The notes under the pieces are model-generated. The model searched no databases and was not told the DNA's origin. It worked only from the letters and a program-made list of their open reading frames with translations. From Sphingorhabdus_B arenilitoris (GTDB taxonomy: Bacteria; Pseudomonadota; Alphaproteobacteria; Sphingomonadales; Sphingomonadaceae): 64,000 bases of DNA. Position numbers and translations under genes: made by a program. Positions within the stretch are counted from its first letter, which is position 1, and each line of letters starts with the position of its first letter. Location: positions 868,001 to 932,000 of the forward strand of contig NZ_JBHSDH010000013.1 in assembly GCF_042651485.1 (NCBI RefSeq), in the 5' to 3' direction. Shown in pieces: positions 17,654 to 27,087 of this stretch.

Positions 17654-17902
17654 ATGATTACCAAGAAGGATGATTACTCCATCCATCCAAGCCCCGAACC
17701 GATCGCATTCGCCGGGACCGATAGGAATTTTTACGAGACTGATTTTCGCGATGGATATGTCACTAATGGTTCCATATTTTTTGCGCGAGCAATGGAAGTT
17801 CTCCCGCAAATGGGCATGGCAAATAGCGCTCGTAGCCGGTGTATCGATCGGGTACGGCATAGTCCCCTCCCACTGCGTCCCATGATCGGCGGTGCACCAT
17901 GA
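17654..17902 (+). pseudogene. N-terminal remnant of a DUF7064/7065-like protein gene
   Basis: An 82-codon frame with a strong AGGAGAG ribosome-binding site before ATG 17654. The first 55 residues (DDYSIHPSPEPIAFAGTDRNF, then GYVTNGSIFFARAMEVLPQMG) resemble the start of the roughly 350-residue DUF7064/7065-type proteins often encoded beside phosphotransferase genes. The similarity stops there and the frame runs out in unrelated sequence, overlapping the phosphotransferase start by 4 bases. The body of the gene appears deleted. Family assignment is from memory of the N-terminal pattern. Confidence 0.45.
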
Positions 17903-18975
17903 TCCCGCTACACCCCGATCAAATGGATGCGGCATGGATCGCCGATAAGTTGAATGCACCAGCCGACAGTCTGGAGAATTTCCATTATGCCGCCATTGGT
18001 ACAGGGCAAATGTGCGATAGTTTTCGGCTGACGCTGAATTGGGATGAGGCCGTGCCGGAGGTGGGCCTGCCGTCAACCATCATTGCCAAATGCCCCGCCA
18101 TGGACGACGCCAGCAGGCATATCGCCAAATTGGTCCGTAATTATGAATTGGAGATCAGTTGGTATCGCGACCTGGCCCGCCAGACGCCGGTGCAATGTCC
18201 CGGCTGTTATCATGCTGAATTGGACGATAATGGCGTTGATTTCGCGCTGCTGTTACAGGATTGCAGCCCGGCGCAGCAGGGTGACCAACTGGGCGGCGCG
18301 GACCATGCGCAGCTGTCGGCCGCGATAACGCAGCTTGCAAATTTGCATGCCGCACATTGGAACAGTCCGTCATTATCCGCCTATCATTGGTTGCAATATG
18401 GCACCGCGAATAAGGAACTTGTGCGCACGATGCTGCCCGCGCTTTATACCGGATTTCGGGACCGTTATGTCGGGCGGCTCGATGAACGGATTTTGGATAT
18501 AGGGCAACAGCTATCGGCTCATATCGGCATTTATCTTGACAAGGAGCCATCGGCGCAAAGCGTTGTTCATGGGGACTTTCGGCTCGATAATCTGCTGTTT
18601 GCAAACAATGGAAATGTGACAGTCGTTGATTGGCAAACTGTAAGCGCCGGTTGCCCGTTTACCGATCTTGCTTATTTTATCGGAACTTCCATTGCCGACC
18701 CCGAAATCCGCCGCGCCGAAGAAGCTGCATTATTCGATCATTACCTCGCACAGCTGCTCGAACGGGGCATAGCCGCCGACCGGGAACGGGGGTGGCAGGA
18801 TTACCGCCTATACGCTTTTTCCGGTTTGATCATGGCAATTTTTGCATCTATGAATGTCGAACGAACCGACCGCGGCGATGAAATGTTCGCCGTCATGGCG
18901 GAACGTCCGGCCCGGCAAGCGATTGATTTGGAGAGCATATCATTGCTGTATGGTGCCAAAGCTCCGCCTTTATAG
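17899..18975 (+). CDS. phosphotransferase family protein (APH/choline kinase-like)
   Basis: A 358-residue kinase-fold protein. The catalytic loop reads VVHGDFRLDNLLF (Brenner motif H-G-D-x4-N) and is followed by VVDWQTVSAGCPFTDLAYFIG, where the Asp acts as the metal ligand. Family members phosphorylate small hydroxylated compounds; in sphingomonads and mycobacteria they are frequent in lipid or steroid catabolic regions. The overlap with the broken gene fragment upstream suggests that the pair once formed an operon. The substrate is unknown. Confidence 0.85.
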   Translation: MIPLHPDQMDAAWIADKLNAPADSLENFHYAAIGTGQMCDSFRLTLNWDEAVPEVGLPSTIIAKCPAMDDASRHIAKLVRNYELEISWYRDLARQTPVQCPGCYHAELDDNGVDFALLLQDCSPAQQGDQLGGADHAQLSAAITQLANLHAAHWNSPSLSAYHWLQYGTANKELVRTMLPALYTGFRDRYVGRLDERILDIGQQLSAHIGIYLDKEPSAQSVVHGDFRLDNLLFANNGNVTVVDWQTVSAGCPFTDLAYFIGTSIADPEIRRAEEAALFDHYLAQLLERGIAADRERGWQDYRLYAFSGLIMAIFASMNVERTDRGDEMFAVMAERPARQAIDLESISLLYGAKAPPL

Positions 18976-19184
18976 CCGCTTTTTTCAGGCGTGACAAATA
19001 TGTAACATATACGTCTTTTTGCATGATAAGCTGACTATATGTTTGCACGGCAATGCAGCTATAGCTAAGGCGATGGAACGCCCGATTAAGGGTATAACAT
19101 TGCTTGGAGAGGCAAAAGATTCCCCCCATGAAAAGCCAAAAAAATGGCGCAATAATAACGGAATGTTTCGCAGGAGAAGAATAT

Positions 19185-21827
19185 ATGAAAATCGCACATC
19201 GAGTATTGAAGGGCGCAATGCTCTCCACCATCAGCATCGCCGCCTTAGGCGCGGGCAATATTGCCTATGCGCAAAATAACGCCCCTGCCGACGAAAATGC
19301 AGAAGATCAGGCGGATGATAATAGCGGATTTGGCGAAAATGACATCGTTGTGACTGCGACCAAGCGGGAACAAACGCTGCAGGAAATTCCGGTTGCAGTT
19401 ACCGTGACCAGTGCGGAGAGCATTGAAAAAGCACAAGTACGCGACCTCGCCGACTTGCAGACGATTGCGCCGACATTGCGCGTCGGACAGCTGCAAAGCT
19501 CGGCCAACACTAACTTTATTATTCGCGGTTTTGGTAACGGTGCCAACAATGCTGGTATTGAACCGTCGGTTGGCGTGTTCATCGACGGCGTTTACCGTTC
19601 ACGTTCAGCTGCGCAAATTGGCGATCTGCCCAACCTGCAACGGGTCGAAGTATTGCGTGGTCCGCAGTCGACATTGTTCGGCAAGAACGCCTCCGCTGGT
19701 GTTATCTCGATCGTTACCCGCGAACCACAATATGTGTTTGGCGGTTCGGTTGAGGCGAGCTACGGCAATTTCAACGCGATTATCGGCAAAGCAGATATTA
19801 CCGGACCTATTGCCGACAATATCGCCTTCAGCCTTGCTGCCAATTATAACAAGCGCGACGGTTATGCCAATGACCTGAACTTGGGCACAAAGGTGAATGA
19901 GCGCAACCGTTATGGTTTCCGTGGCCAATTGCTGATCGAACCATCGGATGTTTTCAAAATACGTTTGATTGGCGATTATGACAATATCAACGAAGATTGC
20001 TGCGTTGCCGCCAACTTGTTCAACGGCCCGACAGGAGCGATCGTAAACGCACTGGCCGGCGGTATTGGGCTGGATGCGGAAAATCCGTTTTCTTACAATG
20101 TATACACCAACCTGCCTTCCGAAAACCGGATTAAGAATTATGGTGGTTCTGCGCAGATTGATTATGAAGCCGGCGCACTCAGCTTAACGTCTATCACCGC
20201 CTATCGCGGTGTCGACAGCTTTAGCAACCAGGATTCCGACTTCACGGCTGCTGATTTGCTCCAACGGAATATCAACGACACGCAAATCCGCACCTTTACA
20301 CAAGAATTTCGCGTATCGTCAGACTTTGACGGTCCCTTTAACTTCTTGCTCGGCGGATATTATTTCAACGAGAAAATCGACGTTAATAATGACATCGAAT
20401 ATGGTGAAGATTTCCGGGCTTTCGGCAATGCGCTTTTAGGCGCGGCAACCGGCGGCGCGTTGAATTTCAGCATTTTGGAGGGCGCATTCGGAGCGAGTGA
20501 CTTTGCCGCGGGCCTAGTTTCGTCGCCAACGGCCTATGCAGGTCAGTTTTTCGCCGCTGGCACCGGCTATCCGAGTGAAATATACACATTGGATAACCAA
20601 GCCTATTCGATTTTCGGCACCGTCGATTTTGATATTACCGACCGTCTGACGCTAACTGGCGGGTTTAACTATACGAAGGATAGCAAGGATTTCTCCAGCA
20701 ATGTGACGGCAACCGATGCCTTTTCTGCTATCGATTTCAATGCTCCGCAATATGCGACATTCCGCCGCAACTTGCTAATTGGTGGCGGCGCACCGTTTGG
20801 TCTCGCAACATTCTTGGGCGCCAATCCGACAACAACGACCTTGCCAGATGGAGTTACACCATTGTCCAGCATTGGTATTGCAAATGCCAACCCGCTAGCC
20901 GGACTACGCGCGTTCCAATTCCAGCCGCGGCTGGTCAACTTCCCCAACTCAGTCGAAGATGGCGAAACACGGGATGGCAAATTCACTTATTCGGCCCGCC
21001 TCGCATTTGAAGCGACCGACAGCCTGAATCTATATGCCAGCTATGCAACTGGTTTTAAGGCAAGCTCAGTCAACCTGTCGCGGGACAGCCGTCCATTCTT
21101 ATCTGACGCTGCTGCACTAGGATCGGCTGGACTGTTGCAGCCTAACCAAAGTTTCGGCACACGTTTTGCGGGTCCGGAAAATGCGGAAGTATTTGAAATT
21201 GGTATTAAAGGTGCGTGGGATGTTGCTGCGTTCAACCTGACCTTATTCAAACAGTCGATTAAGGGCTTCCAAACCAATATCTTCACCGGCACCGGCTTTG
21301 CGCTGGCCAATGCGGGTGAGCAAAGCACCGATGGTATCGAATTTGACGGCACCGTATCACCAACCGACAATTTAACATTTTCGGCCGCGATGGTATATCT
21401 GAACCCCAAATATGACAGCTACCCCAATTCGACAACGGGCGATCTGACGGGCACACGGCCATCGGGTATCCCAGCGCTGTCAACATCGCTGGGTGTCGAT
21501 TATGATATTCCAATCGGCGGCGACAATAAACTCAATCTGCATGCTGATTATTACTATGAATCAAAAGTGTTCCTGTTCGATGATAATGTGAACAATCCAG
21601 CGGCAGATGCTTTTGCAAAGGCCAATTTCTCCCGCTCGGTTAATGCGCTTAGCGCATCAACCACGCTGTTCCTCGACAATGGTTTACAAGTCAGCGTCTG
21701 GGGCCGGAATTTGACGGGCGCTGAATATATCACCACCGCATTCCCATCGGTTGGCCAAGCTGGTAGCTTCTCTGGCTACCCGAGCCAGCCGCGCACTTAC
21801 GGAGTATCGGCAAAATATAAATTCTAA
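19185..21827 (+). CDS. TonB-dependent receptor (1)
   Basis: An 880-residue outer-membrane receptor. It has a signal peptide ending AYAQ, the TonB box/plug start NDIVVTATKREQTLQEIP, a plug domain with VEVLRGPQSTLFGKNASAG, a long beta-barrel, and the C-terminal aromatic YKF needed for BamA recognition. The frame opens at 19104, but CAGGAGAAG ahead of ATG 19185 and the signal peptide fix the start. A terminator follows directly, so it is monocistronic. The plug resembles the large FecA/iron-complex-like class common in sphingomonads; its ligand is not predictable and no transport partner is adjacent. Confidence 0.93.
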   Translation: MKIAHRVLKGAMLSTISIAALGAGNIAYAQNNAPADENAEDQADDNSGFGENDIVVTATKREQTLQEIPVAVTVTSAESIEKAQVRDLADLQTIAPTLRVGQLQSSANTNFIIRGFGNGANNAGIEPSVGVFIDGVYRSRSAAQIGDLPNLQRVEVLRGPQSTLFGKNASAGVISIVTREPQYVFGGSVEASYGNFNAIIGKADITGPIADNIAFSLAANYNKRDGYANDLNLGTKVNERNRYGFRGQLLIEPSDVFKIRLIGDYDNINEDCCVAANLFNGPTGAIVNALAGGIGLDAENPFSYNVYTNLPSENRIKNYGGSAQIDYEAGALSLTSITAYRGVDSFSNQDSDFTAADLLQRNINDTQIRTFTQEFRVSSDFDGPFNFLLGGYYFNEKIDVNNDIEYGEDFRAFGNALLGAATGGALNFSILEGAFGASDFAAGLVSSPTAYAGQFFAAGTGYPSEIYTLDNQAYSIFGTVDFDITDRLTLTGGFNYTKDSKDFSSNVTATDAFSAIDFNAPQYATFRRNLLIGGGAPFGLATFLGANPTTTTLPDGVTPLSSIGIANANPLAGLRAFQFQPRLVNFPNSVEDGETRDGKFTYSARLAFEATDSLNLYASYATGFKASSVNLSRDSRPFLSDAAALGSAGLLQPNQSFGTRFAGPENAEVFEIGIKGAWDVAAFNLTLFKQSIKGFQTNIFTGTGFALANAGEQSTDGIEFDGTVSPTDNLTFSAAMVYLNPKYDSYPNSTTGDLTGTRPSGIPALSTSLGVDYDIPIGGDNKLNLHADYYYESKVFLFDDNVNNPAADAFAKANFSRSVNALSASTTLFLDNGLQVSVWGRNLTGAEYITTAFPSVGQAGSFSGYPSQPRTYGVSAKYKF

Positions 21828-21848
21828 GGTCACGCCCTTAGCCAATAT

Positions 21849-21890
21849 AAAAAAGGCCGGTTTCCATCGCGGGATCCGGCCTTTTTCTTT
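21849..21890 (+). terminator. rho-independent terminator after TonB receptor 1
   Basis: AAAAAGGCCGG pairs with CCGGCCTTTTT across a 14-base loop (21849-21885), followed by CTTTA. It lies 22 bases beyond the receptor stop codon. The sequence from here to the tRNA-Phe gene (about 185 bases) holds no gene that I can see. Confidence 0.85.
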
Positions 21891-22075
21891 ATTCGAAAAT
21901 TGGATGCTATATCGGTTCTGAAACTGCGGCCGAGCGATGGGCACCGATGAACGGTGCGAGCGCCTATCACCTTCGCCCTAAATCTGGGTTACGATGGTTA
22001 TTTGTAAGCGCAAGCGGTGCGCGCTATCATCTGTCTCGATCGCTCACAGTCAACATCTCTAACGATTTAGGAAAA

Positions 22076-22150
22076 TGGTGCCCGAGGGCGGATTTGAACC
22101 ACCGACACGCGGATTTTCAATCCGCTGCTCTACCCCTGAGCTACTCGGGC
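22076..22150 (-). tRNA. tRNA-Phe (anticodon GAA)
   Basis: Read on the minus strand, the acceptor GCCCGAG pairs with CTCGGGC, discriminator A and encoded CCA follow. The anticodon stem GCGGA/TCCGC encloses TTGAAAA, giving anticodon GAA. T-arm GGTTCAAATCC is present. It is the last element of the infA-maf-rng-yacG-tRNA-Phe block. Confidence 0.96.
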
Positions 22151-22231
22151 CACCAATGAGAAAAACGACAATATCGTTCTTCGGAAGCGATGCCTATAGA
22201 GAGCCAAAGCGCCCCTTGGCAAGCGCAAATA

Positions 22232-22414
22232 TCAGTCTTTTTCGTCTAAACCCAGACTATCTGCATAATCGGCTGGTGGACCCGGCACGCGGTATCCTTC
22301 ACCCAGCCATTGCAGCAGATCACGGTCCTTACACCCCTGCCCGCAAAAGGGTTTTGATTCTGCAGAAGCAGGCTTTTTACACACGGGGCATTTGGCAAGG
22401 GACTTATTCGGCAT
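22232..22414 (-). CDS. yacG: DNA gyrase inhibitor YacG (zinc-binding)
   Basis: A 60-residue protein with two cysteine pairs, CPVCKKP near the start and FCGQGCKDRDLLQWL. This is the four-cysteine zinc site of YacG. YacG binds GyrB and inhibits gyrase. The start overlaps the end of the ribonuclease gene by 11 bases, which is the usual arrangement in sphingomonads. Confidence 0.93.
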   Translation of the reverse strand: MPNKSLAKCPVCKKPASAESKPFCGQGCKDRDLLQWLGEGYRVPGPPADYADSLGLDEKD

Positions 22415-23387
22415 AGCCGCTTCCTATGGCCAATTTGGGGTCGCTGCGCAAGGTTACGGCCCTACCGCTGCGGCGCTCCAATTGCGCGATCCAATCATCA
22501 TGTGTTTCGAATATCCGCATGAGCGCCGGGTGGCATGTTAGTTCCATCTCTCCGCTGCCCCTGCTCCTTTCGGCCCGCCGCAGCAAATCGAGCGCATGGC
22601 CCATAACGCGCCGATGTTGCAGGATTTCCAATAGCGATGGCCCTATGCGGCGCTTCACCATTTGCAGAAAGCCGAAACCATTGACGCCCGTTCGTTCAAA
22701 ATCGCCGCACATCGCCGCGTCAAACGCTTCTGCTATCGATTGTCGTTCCGCCTTGGACTGAACCCCGGGAAAATCGATCCCAACCGATCCTTGCAAGTCA
22801 AATCGGCGCACTGCATCCGCCGATGCCGCCGCCGCCGCCAATGCCAATGGAAAGGGCGGCAATTCGCCATCCACGTCGATTAATGTCATCGCTGGAGTAA
22901 CCGACAATTGCAATGTGCCGCCGTCAAACGCAACTATTCCGATCTGCGCTTCTTCGATAACCTCATACCAACCGGCCTGCGCAAAATGATCCTCTTCATG
23001 GGCGCGGCAAACACGCAGTTCGATCCCTTGCGCAGTTATCTGCTGCAATAATGTCGGTGCGGCGGCTTCTTTGCGGTCTGGCGCGGGCCGGGCAAGAGGA
23101 AGCTTAAAACGATTGGCCTCGGATATCGCCGCGCGGCGTATCTCGACCGTCATTGAGCCCCCCTCGCTCACTCCTTGTGGTAAAGGGGCGATCATTATCT
23201 CTTGGCCGCCAGCCAATTGTCCGATGGCGCGTTTATTCGGTATCAATTGCTTGACCAACGTCGCTGATGCGACCAGCCCTGCCTTTACCTCGCCATGCCG
23301 GGCTATCCGGGCTTCTGATATCCGGCCTTTGTCCGTCAGCAACGCCCGCTCTTCGCCAATACCGTCCTCATAAAGCCAAATAGCCAT
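22404..23387 (-). CDS. ribonuclease E/G family protein
   Basis: A 327-residue single-domain member of the RNase E/G family. The catalytic acidic segments are recognisable: LIDVDGE and, downstream, QGSVGIDFPG, corresponding to the two magnesium-binding aspartates. The S1 domain and zinc-link of full RNase E are missing, giving a short Rng-like form typical of sphingomonads. It lies 9 bases after maf in the infA operon. Its substrate range is likely narrower than that of RNase E; this is inference. Confidence 0.88.
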   Translation of the reverse strand: MAIWLYEDGIGEERALLTDKGRISEARIARHGEVKAGLVASATLVKQLIPNKRAIGQLAGGQEIMIAPLPQGVSEGGSMTVEIRRAAISEANRFKLPLARPAPDRKEAAAPTLLQQITAQGIELRVCRAHEEDHFAQAGWYEVIEEAQIGIVAFDGGTLQLSVTPAMTLIDVDGELPPFPLALAAAAASADAVRRFDLQGSVGIDFPGVQSKAERQSIAEAFDAAMCGDFERTGVNGFGFLQMVKRRIGPSLLEILQHRRVMGHALDLLRRAERSRGSGEMELTCHPALMRIFETHDDWIAQLERRSGRAVTLRSDPKLAIGSGYAE

Positions 23388-23396
23388 GGTCAGCGT

Positions 23397-23978
23397 TCAA
23401 TCAACAGGATAGCCAGCGGCGCTCAGTAAGCTGCGTGTCTCATATAGAGGTAGACCGATCACTCCGCTATGGCTGCCAGACATCCAGTTAACGAGCGCCT
23501 CTGCCCTGCCCTGTATCGCATAGCCGCCCGCCTTGCCCAGACCTTCGCCGCTGGCGATGTAAGCGTCAATTTCCGCATCGCTCAGCTGTTTGAAACGGAC
23601 GATACTATCGCTGATCCGGCTGCGCGCTTTGCCGTCCGCATCAATGACGCAAACGGCGCTCAGCACATGATGGCGGCGGCCGCTGAGCAGATTCAGGAAT
23701 TCGCGCTGCATTTCCTTATCTGCCGCTTGCTGCAAAATGCGGCGGCCAACGGCGACAGTGGTATCACCGGCCAGAATAACCTGCCCAGGACTATGCGGCA
23801 CCGCGGCAGCTTTTTCGTGCGCCATGCGTAGCGCATAAACCCGGGGAAGCTCGCCCTTCATCGGGCTTTCGTCAATGTCGGGCGAATGGGTAATGTCCGG
23901 CACCACGCCAATACGCGCCAAAAGGTCGCGCCGCCGGGGACTGGATGATGCCAATAATAATGTCACTGCGTCACCCAT
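23397..23978 (-). CDS. maf: Maf family nucleotide pyrophosphatase
   Basis: A 193-residue protein starting with the Maf signature LLLASSSPRRRDLL. ILAGDTTVAVGRRIL follows and a C-terminal GYAIQGRAEALV block is present. Maf proteins hydrolyse non-canonical or methylated nucleoside triphosphates, probably as house-cleaning enzymes. Located between infA and the ribonuclease gene on the same strand. Confidence 0.94.
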   Translation of the reverse strand: MGDAVTLLLASSSPRRRDLLARIGVVPDITHSPDIDESPMKGELPRVYALRMAHEKAAAVPHSPGQVILAGDTTVAVGRRILQQAADKEMQREFLNLLSGRRHHVLSAVCVIDADGKARSRISDSIVRFKQLSDAEIDAYIASGEGLGKAGGYAIQGRAEALVNWMSGSHSGVIGLPLYETRSLLSAAGYPVD

Positions 23979-23991
23979 ATAGGGGCGGGCC

Positions 23992-24210
23992 TTATTTGAA
24001 ACGATATGTGATCCGGCCTTTGGTCAGATCATAAGGGGTCAGCTCCACCAGCACCTCATCGCCGACCAGCACGCGGATGCGATTTTTGCGCATCTTTCCA
24101 GCGGTATGGCCCAAAACTTCATGACCATTTTCCAATTCGACACGAAACATCGCATTGGGCAACAATTCACGAATTGTACCGCGCATTTCGAGGAGTTCTT
24201 CTTTTGCCAT
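23992..24210 (-). CDS. infA: translation initiation factor IF-1
   Basis: A 72-residue protein, the standard IF-1 length. It begins MAKEELLEMRGTI, contains the OB-fold segment GHTAGKMRKNRIRVLVGD, and ends YDLTKGRITYRFK. The frame is open 12 codons further upstream, but IF-1 always begins MAKEE or close to it, so the ATG at 24210 is the start. First gene of the infA-maf-rng-yacG operon. Confidence 0.97.
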   Translation of the reverse strand: MAKEELLEMRGTIRELLPNAMFRVELENGHEVLGHTAGKMRKNRIRVLVGDEVLVELTPYDLTKGRITYRFK

Positions 24211-24281
24211 TCGGCCCCTGATTCTTAAATAATAACTGTTGGACACGGCCCTTAGCCGCTATTTTTTGAAAAGGGAAGCTT

Positions 24282-24347
24282 TTGCACAACCGTGCAACCT
24301 TTGCGGCTGTTAGGGGTTATGTCGGTAATTGTCCGGTTGCGACAATT
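24282..24347. promoter_or_regulatory. two short inverted repeats in the infA / TonB receptor divergent region
   Basis: TTGCAC-AACC-GTGCAA (24282-24297) and AATTGTC-CGGTTGC-GACAATT (24327-24347) are perfect inverted repeats within the 210 bases between the divergent starts of infA and TonB receptor 2. Neither has a T-run. They could be regulator sites for either gene; no cognate regulator is encoded nearby. Confidence 0.35.
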
Positions 24348-24420
24348 TGATACAGGGCCGACATTGCAAAAGCACATTCACAGCATAGTCTTACATAAAA
24401 TTATAACATAGTAGGTGACA

Positions 24421-27060
24421 ATGATACCCTCCCCTCCCTCTCGCCGCGCTGGCAGCTATGCGCGTTTCATCGCTATTGCAAGCCTGACGTCAATTTGCAC
24501 GGCGCCCATTGTTTATGCCCAAGGTCAGGGCAATATTGAAATAGCTGATGATGGCGAAAGCGAGATTGTTGTGACTGCGCAGCGGCTTCGCGGCGCGGTT
24601 GAAACCGATATCGCGCCATTGGAACAATTGAATGAAGGCGATATTGCTGCGGTGGGCGCTTCATCAATCACCGATCTACTCGCCGCCATTGCCCCCCAAA
24701 CCAGCTCTGGCCGGGGACGCGGATCGGGCGAACCAGTCGTCCTTATCAACGGTCAACGTGTATCGGGTTTTCGAGAATTGCGTGACATCCCGCCAGAAGC
24801 CATAAGGCAGGTCCAGATTTTTCCGGAAGAATTGTCGCTGCAATATGGTTATCGCCCCGATCAACGGGTCATAAACTTCATACTGAAAGACAATTTTGCC
24901 TCCTTCAACGGTGAAATTGAAGGCGGCAGTCCGCAGCGCGGCGGTTATGTCAAAAATGAGTTTGAAAGCACATTCACCACCATCGGCAAATCATCACGGT
25001 TCAACCTGAATGCTGAATTTGAACGCCAGGATGGATTGACCGAAGCGGAACGCGGTATTGTTGAAGATAGTGATGCCAATATTTTCGAATTTGACGGTGA
25101 CCTAAATCAGTTTCGTTCGCTGCTTCCCGCCAGCGAGAGTTTTGACGTTAATGGCTCTTACAGCCGCGCGATTGCACCGCAGACGAATTTTTCGCTCAAC
25201 GCCAATTACCGGCTGGATGGCAGCGTCAGTTTGCTCGGCCTTCCTTCGGCCAGCCTTATTTTGCCGGGCAGCAGCCCATTTTCTCCCACCGGCGCTGATC
25301 TCATCATAAATCAGGCCTTTAACTCCCCGCGTCCATTGGAACGGGAATCGGTCACGCACACCGCCAATTTCGGCTTTTCGTTCAATTCCCTTTTGGCCGG
25401 GTGGCGATGGGCGTTAAGCGGTGATTATTCGCGCGCCGATCAAAGCATATTGACCATCCGCAATGCAGACTTCACCACGCTTCAGGCCGGGTTGCTGGCC
25501 GGCACAGTCAATCCTTTTGCTACCGACTTCGGCGACGATCTCGCTTTTTTGCCCGCCGATCGTGCCGATAGCCTGAGTCAAAATATAAATCTGCTGAACA
25601 GTTTCACCGGCGCGCTGTTCGACTTGCCCGCAGGTCCGGTGCAGCTGACCTTCAAAACTGGCTTTACCCGTCAAATGCTCGACAGCTTGTCTGAAACCAC
25701 ACTTTCGGCGGTCAATGCATCGCTGCGCCGCGACAATATAAATGGCGCGGTCAACATCGACCTGCCATTGGTCGAACGCGACATCGGCGCGCTCGGATTT
25801 TTGGGTGAGATTGCGCTGAACGGCAATTACGGGATTAGCGACCTGTCCGATTTTGGCCGCTTGTCCGAATATACCGCCGGCATCCGTTGGTCGCCAGCCA
25901 AGGCGCTGACCTTTTCCGCTTCGTTGATCGGTGATGAAAATGCCCCGAATATTGCGCAATTGGGCAGCCCGGTCCAGATATTACCCAATGTCAGCATCTT
26001 CGATTTCACGCGCGGCGAAACGACGTTGGTAAATATCATTTCGGGCGGCAATCCTGCCCTAATTGCGGAAAAACGCCGGGACCTGAAACTCTCACTCAGT
26101 TGGGAACCGCAGCGGATATTAGGTGTTTCCACGGACGGGTTAAATTTGCAGGCAGAATATTTCCGCAACCGCAGCCGCAATACCAGCAATGCATTTCCGC
26201 TGTTGACCCCAGAAATTGAGGCTGCATTTGCAGACCGCGTCGTACGCGGAACCGATGGCCGTCTGGTTAGCGTTGATCGGCGTCCGGTCAATTATGCCGA
26301 AGAAAACGCGCAAAGCATCCGTTGGGGCTTTAACTTTTCGGGTGCCATTGGTGAACAGCGTCGTGGCGGCGGACCGGGCGGCGGAAGACCCAGTGGAGCG
26401 CCAGAGGGAGGACCGCCGGGCGGCGGTGCGGGCAATCGTGATAGCGCCCCTGAGGCACCCGCACAAAATGGACAGGGCGGCAGCGGCGGCCAGACACAAA
26501 ATGCCGGATCCGACCGTCCTAGGGCGGCAGGCGGCCCGCCCAGTGGCGGACGCGGCGCTGGCCCCGGCAGACGGCCCGGCCGCTGGCAATTGTCGCTATT
26601 CCACACTTATCAGCTTGAGGATGAGATTTTGGTCGCGTCCGGCATCCCAAAGCTGGATTTGCTCAATGGATCAGCCACCAGCAGCCTAGGGGGAACGCCG
26701 CGGCACCGGGTGGAATTGTCTGGCGGCCTGTTTAACAAGGGCCTCGGGATGCGGGTCAGCGGAAATTACCGTGGGCCAACCCGCGCGGATGGGACGGGCC
26801 TGCGGGGCAGCAGCGATCTGCGCTTTAGTGACCTTGCGTCGATCGACCTGCGCTTTTTTGTCAATCTTGACGAGCGCGGTAATTTAACCAAGAATTTGAA
26901 ATTCTTGAAGGGCAGCCGCATCGCATTTCGAATCGATAATATCTTGAACGATGTGGTCGACGTGCGCGACGAAAATGGATTGATTCCGCTAAGTTACCAG
27001 CCCGCCATACTCGATCCGAATGGCCGCTATTTTGAAATCAGCTTCCGCAAAATTTTCTAA
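24421..27060 (+). CDS. TonB-dependent receptor (2) with Gly/Pro-rich insertion
   Basis: An 879-residue outer-membrane protein with signal peptide (ending IVYAQ), ESEIVVTAQRLRG plug start, a plug carrying PVVLINGQRVSGFRELRDIP, and the C-terminal phenylalanine (ending FRKIF). Residues of about 645-720 form a low-complexity Gly, Pro, Ala, Arg and Gln insertion in the barrel, probably a long surface loop. The plug lacks the usual VEVLRGP block and instead reads IRQVQIFPEELSLQYGY, a divergent subclass. A GTG lies at 24415, but the ATG at 24421 is better spaced from AGG upstream. Ligand unknown. Confidence 0.88.
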   Translation: MIPSPPSRRAGSYARFIAIASLTSICTAPIVYAQGQGNIEIADDGESEIVVTAQRLRGAVETDIAPLEQLNEGDIAAVGASSITDLLAAIAPQTSSGRGRGSGEPVVLINGQRVSGFRELRDIPPEAIRQVQIFPEELSLQYGYRPDQRVINFILKDNFASFNGEIEGGSPQRGGYVKNEFESTFTTIGKSSRFNLNAEFERQDGLTEAERGIVEDSDANIFEFDGDLNQFRSLLPASESFDVNGSYSRAIAPQTNFSLNANYRLDGSVSLLGLPSASLILPGSSPFSPTGADLIINQAFNSPRPLERESVTHTANFGFSFNSLLAGWRWALSGDYSRADQSILTIRNADFTTLQAGLLAGTVNPFATDFGDDLAFLPADRADSLSQNINLLNSFTGALFDLPAGPVQLTFKTGFTRQMLDSLSETTLSAVNASLRRDNINGAVNIDLPLVERDIGALGFLGEIALNGNYGISDLSDFGRLSEYTAGIRWSPAKALTFSASLIGDENAPNIAQLGSPVQILPNVSIFDFTRGETTLVNIISGGNPALIAEKRRDLKLSLSWEPQRILGVSTDGLNLQAEYFRNRSRNTSNAFPLLTPEIEAAFADRVVRGTDGRLVSVDRRPVNYAEENAQSIRWGFNFSGAIGEQRRGGGPGGGRPSGAPEGGPPGGGAGNRDSAPEAPAQNGQGGSGGQTQNAGSDRPRAAGGPPSGGRGAGPGRRPGRWQLSLFHTYQLEDEILVASGIPKLDLLNGSATSSLGGTPRHRVELSGGLFNKGLGMRVSGNYRGPTRADGTGLRGSSDLRFSDLASIDLRFFVNLDERGNLTKNLKFLKGSRIAFRIDNILNDVVDVRDENGLIPLSYQPAILDPNGRYFEISFRKIF

Positions 27061-27087
27061 ACGGCCTGCACCGGCGTCTGGATCAGT

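Noticed and set aside
17670..17885. 71-codon alternative frame in the DUF7064-like remnant
   Set aside because: The competing frame has the strong ribosome-binding site and the recognisable family start; this one has neither.
15559..22150. tRNA genes as attachment sites of an integrated element
   Set aside because: No integrase, no repeated tRNA 3' end and no composition change between or beside the tRNA genes.
22075..22416. Plus-strand frame across tRNA-Phe and yacG
   Set aside because: It runs antisense to a tRNA and to yacG, and its first codons are the tRNA itself.
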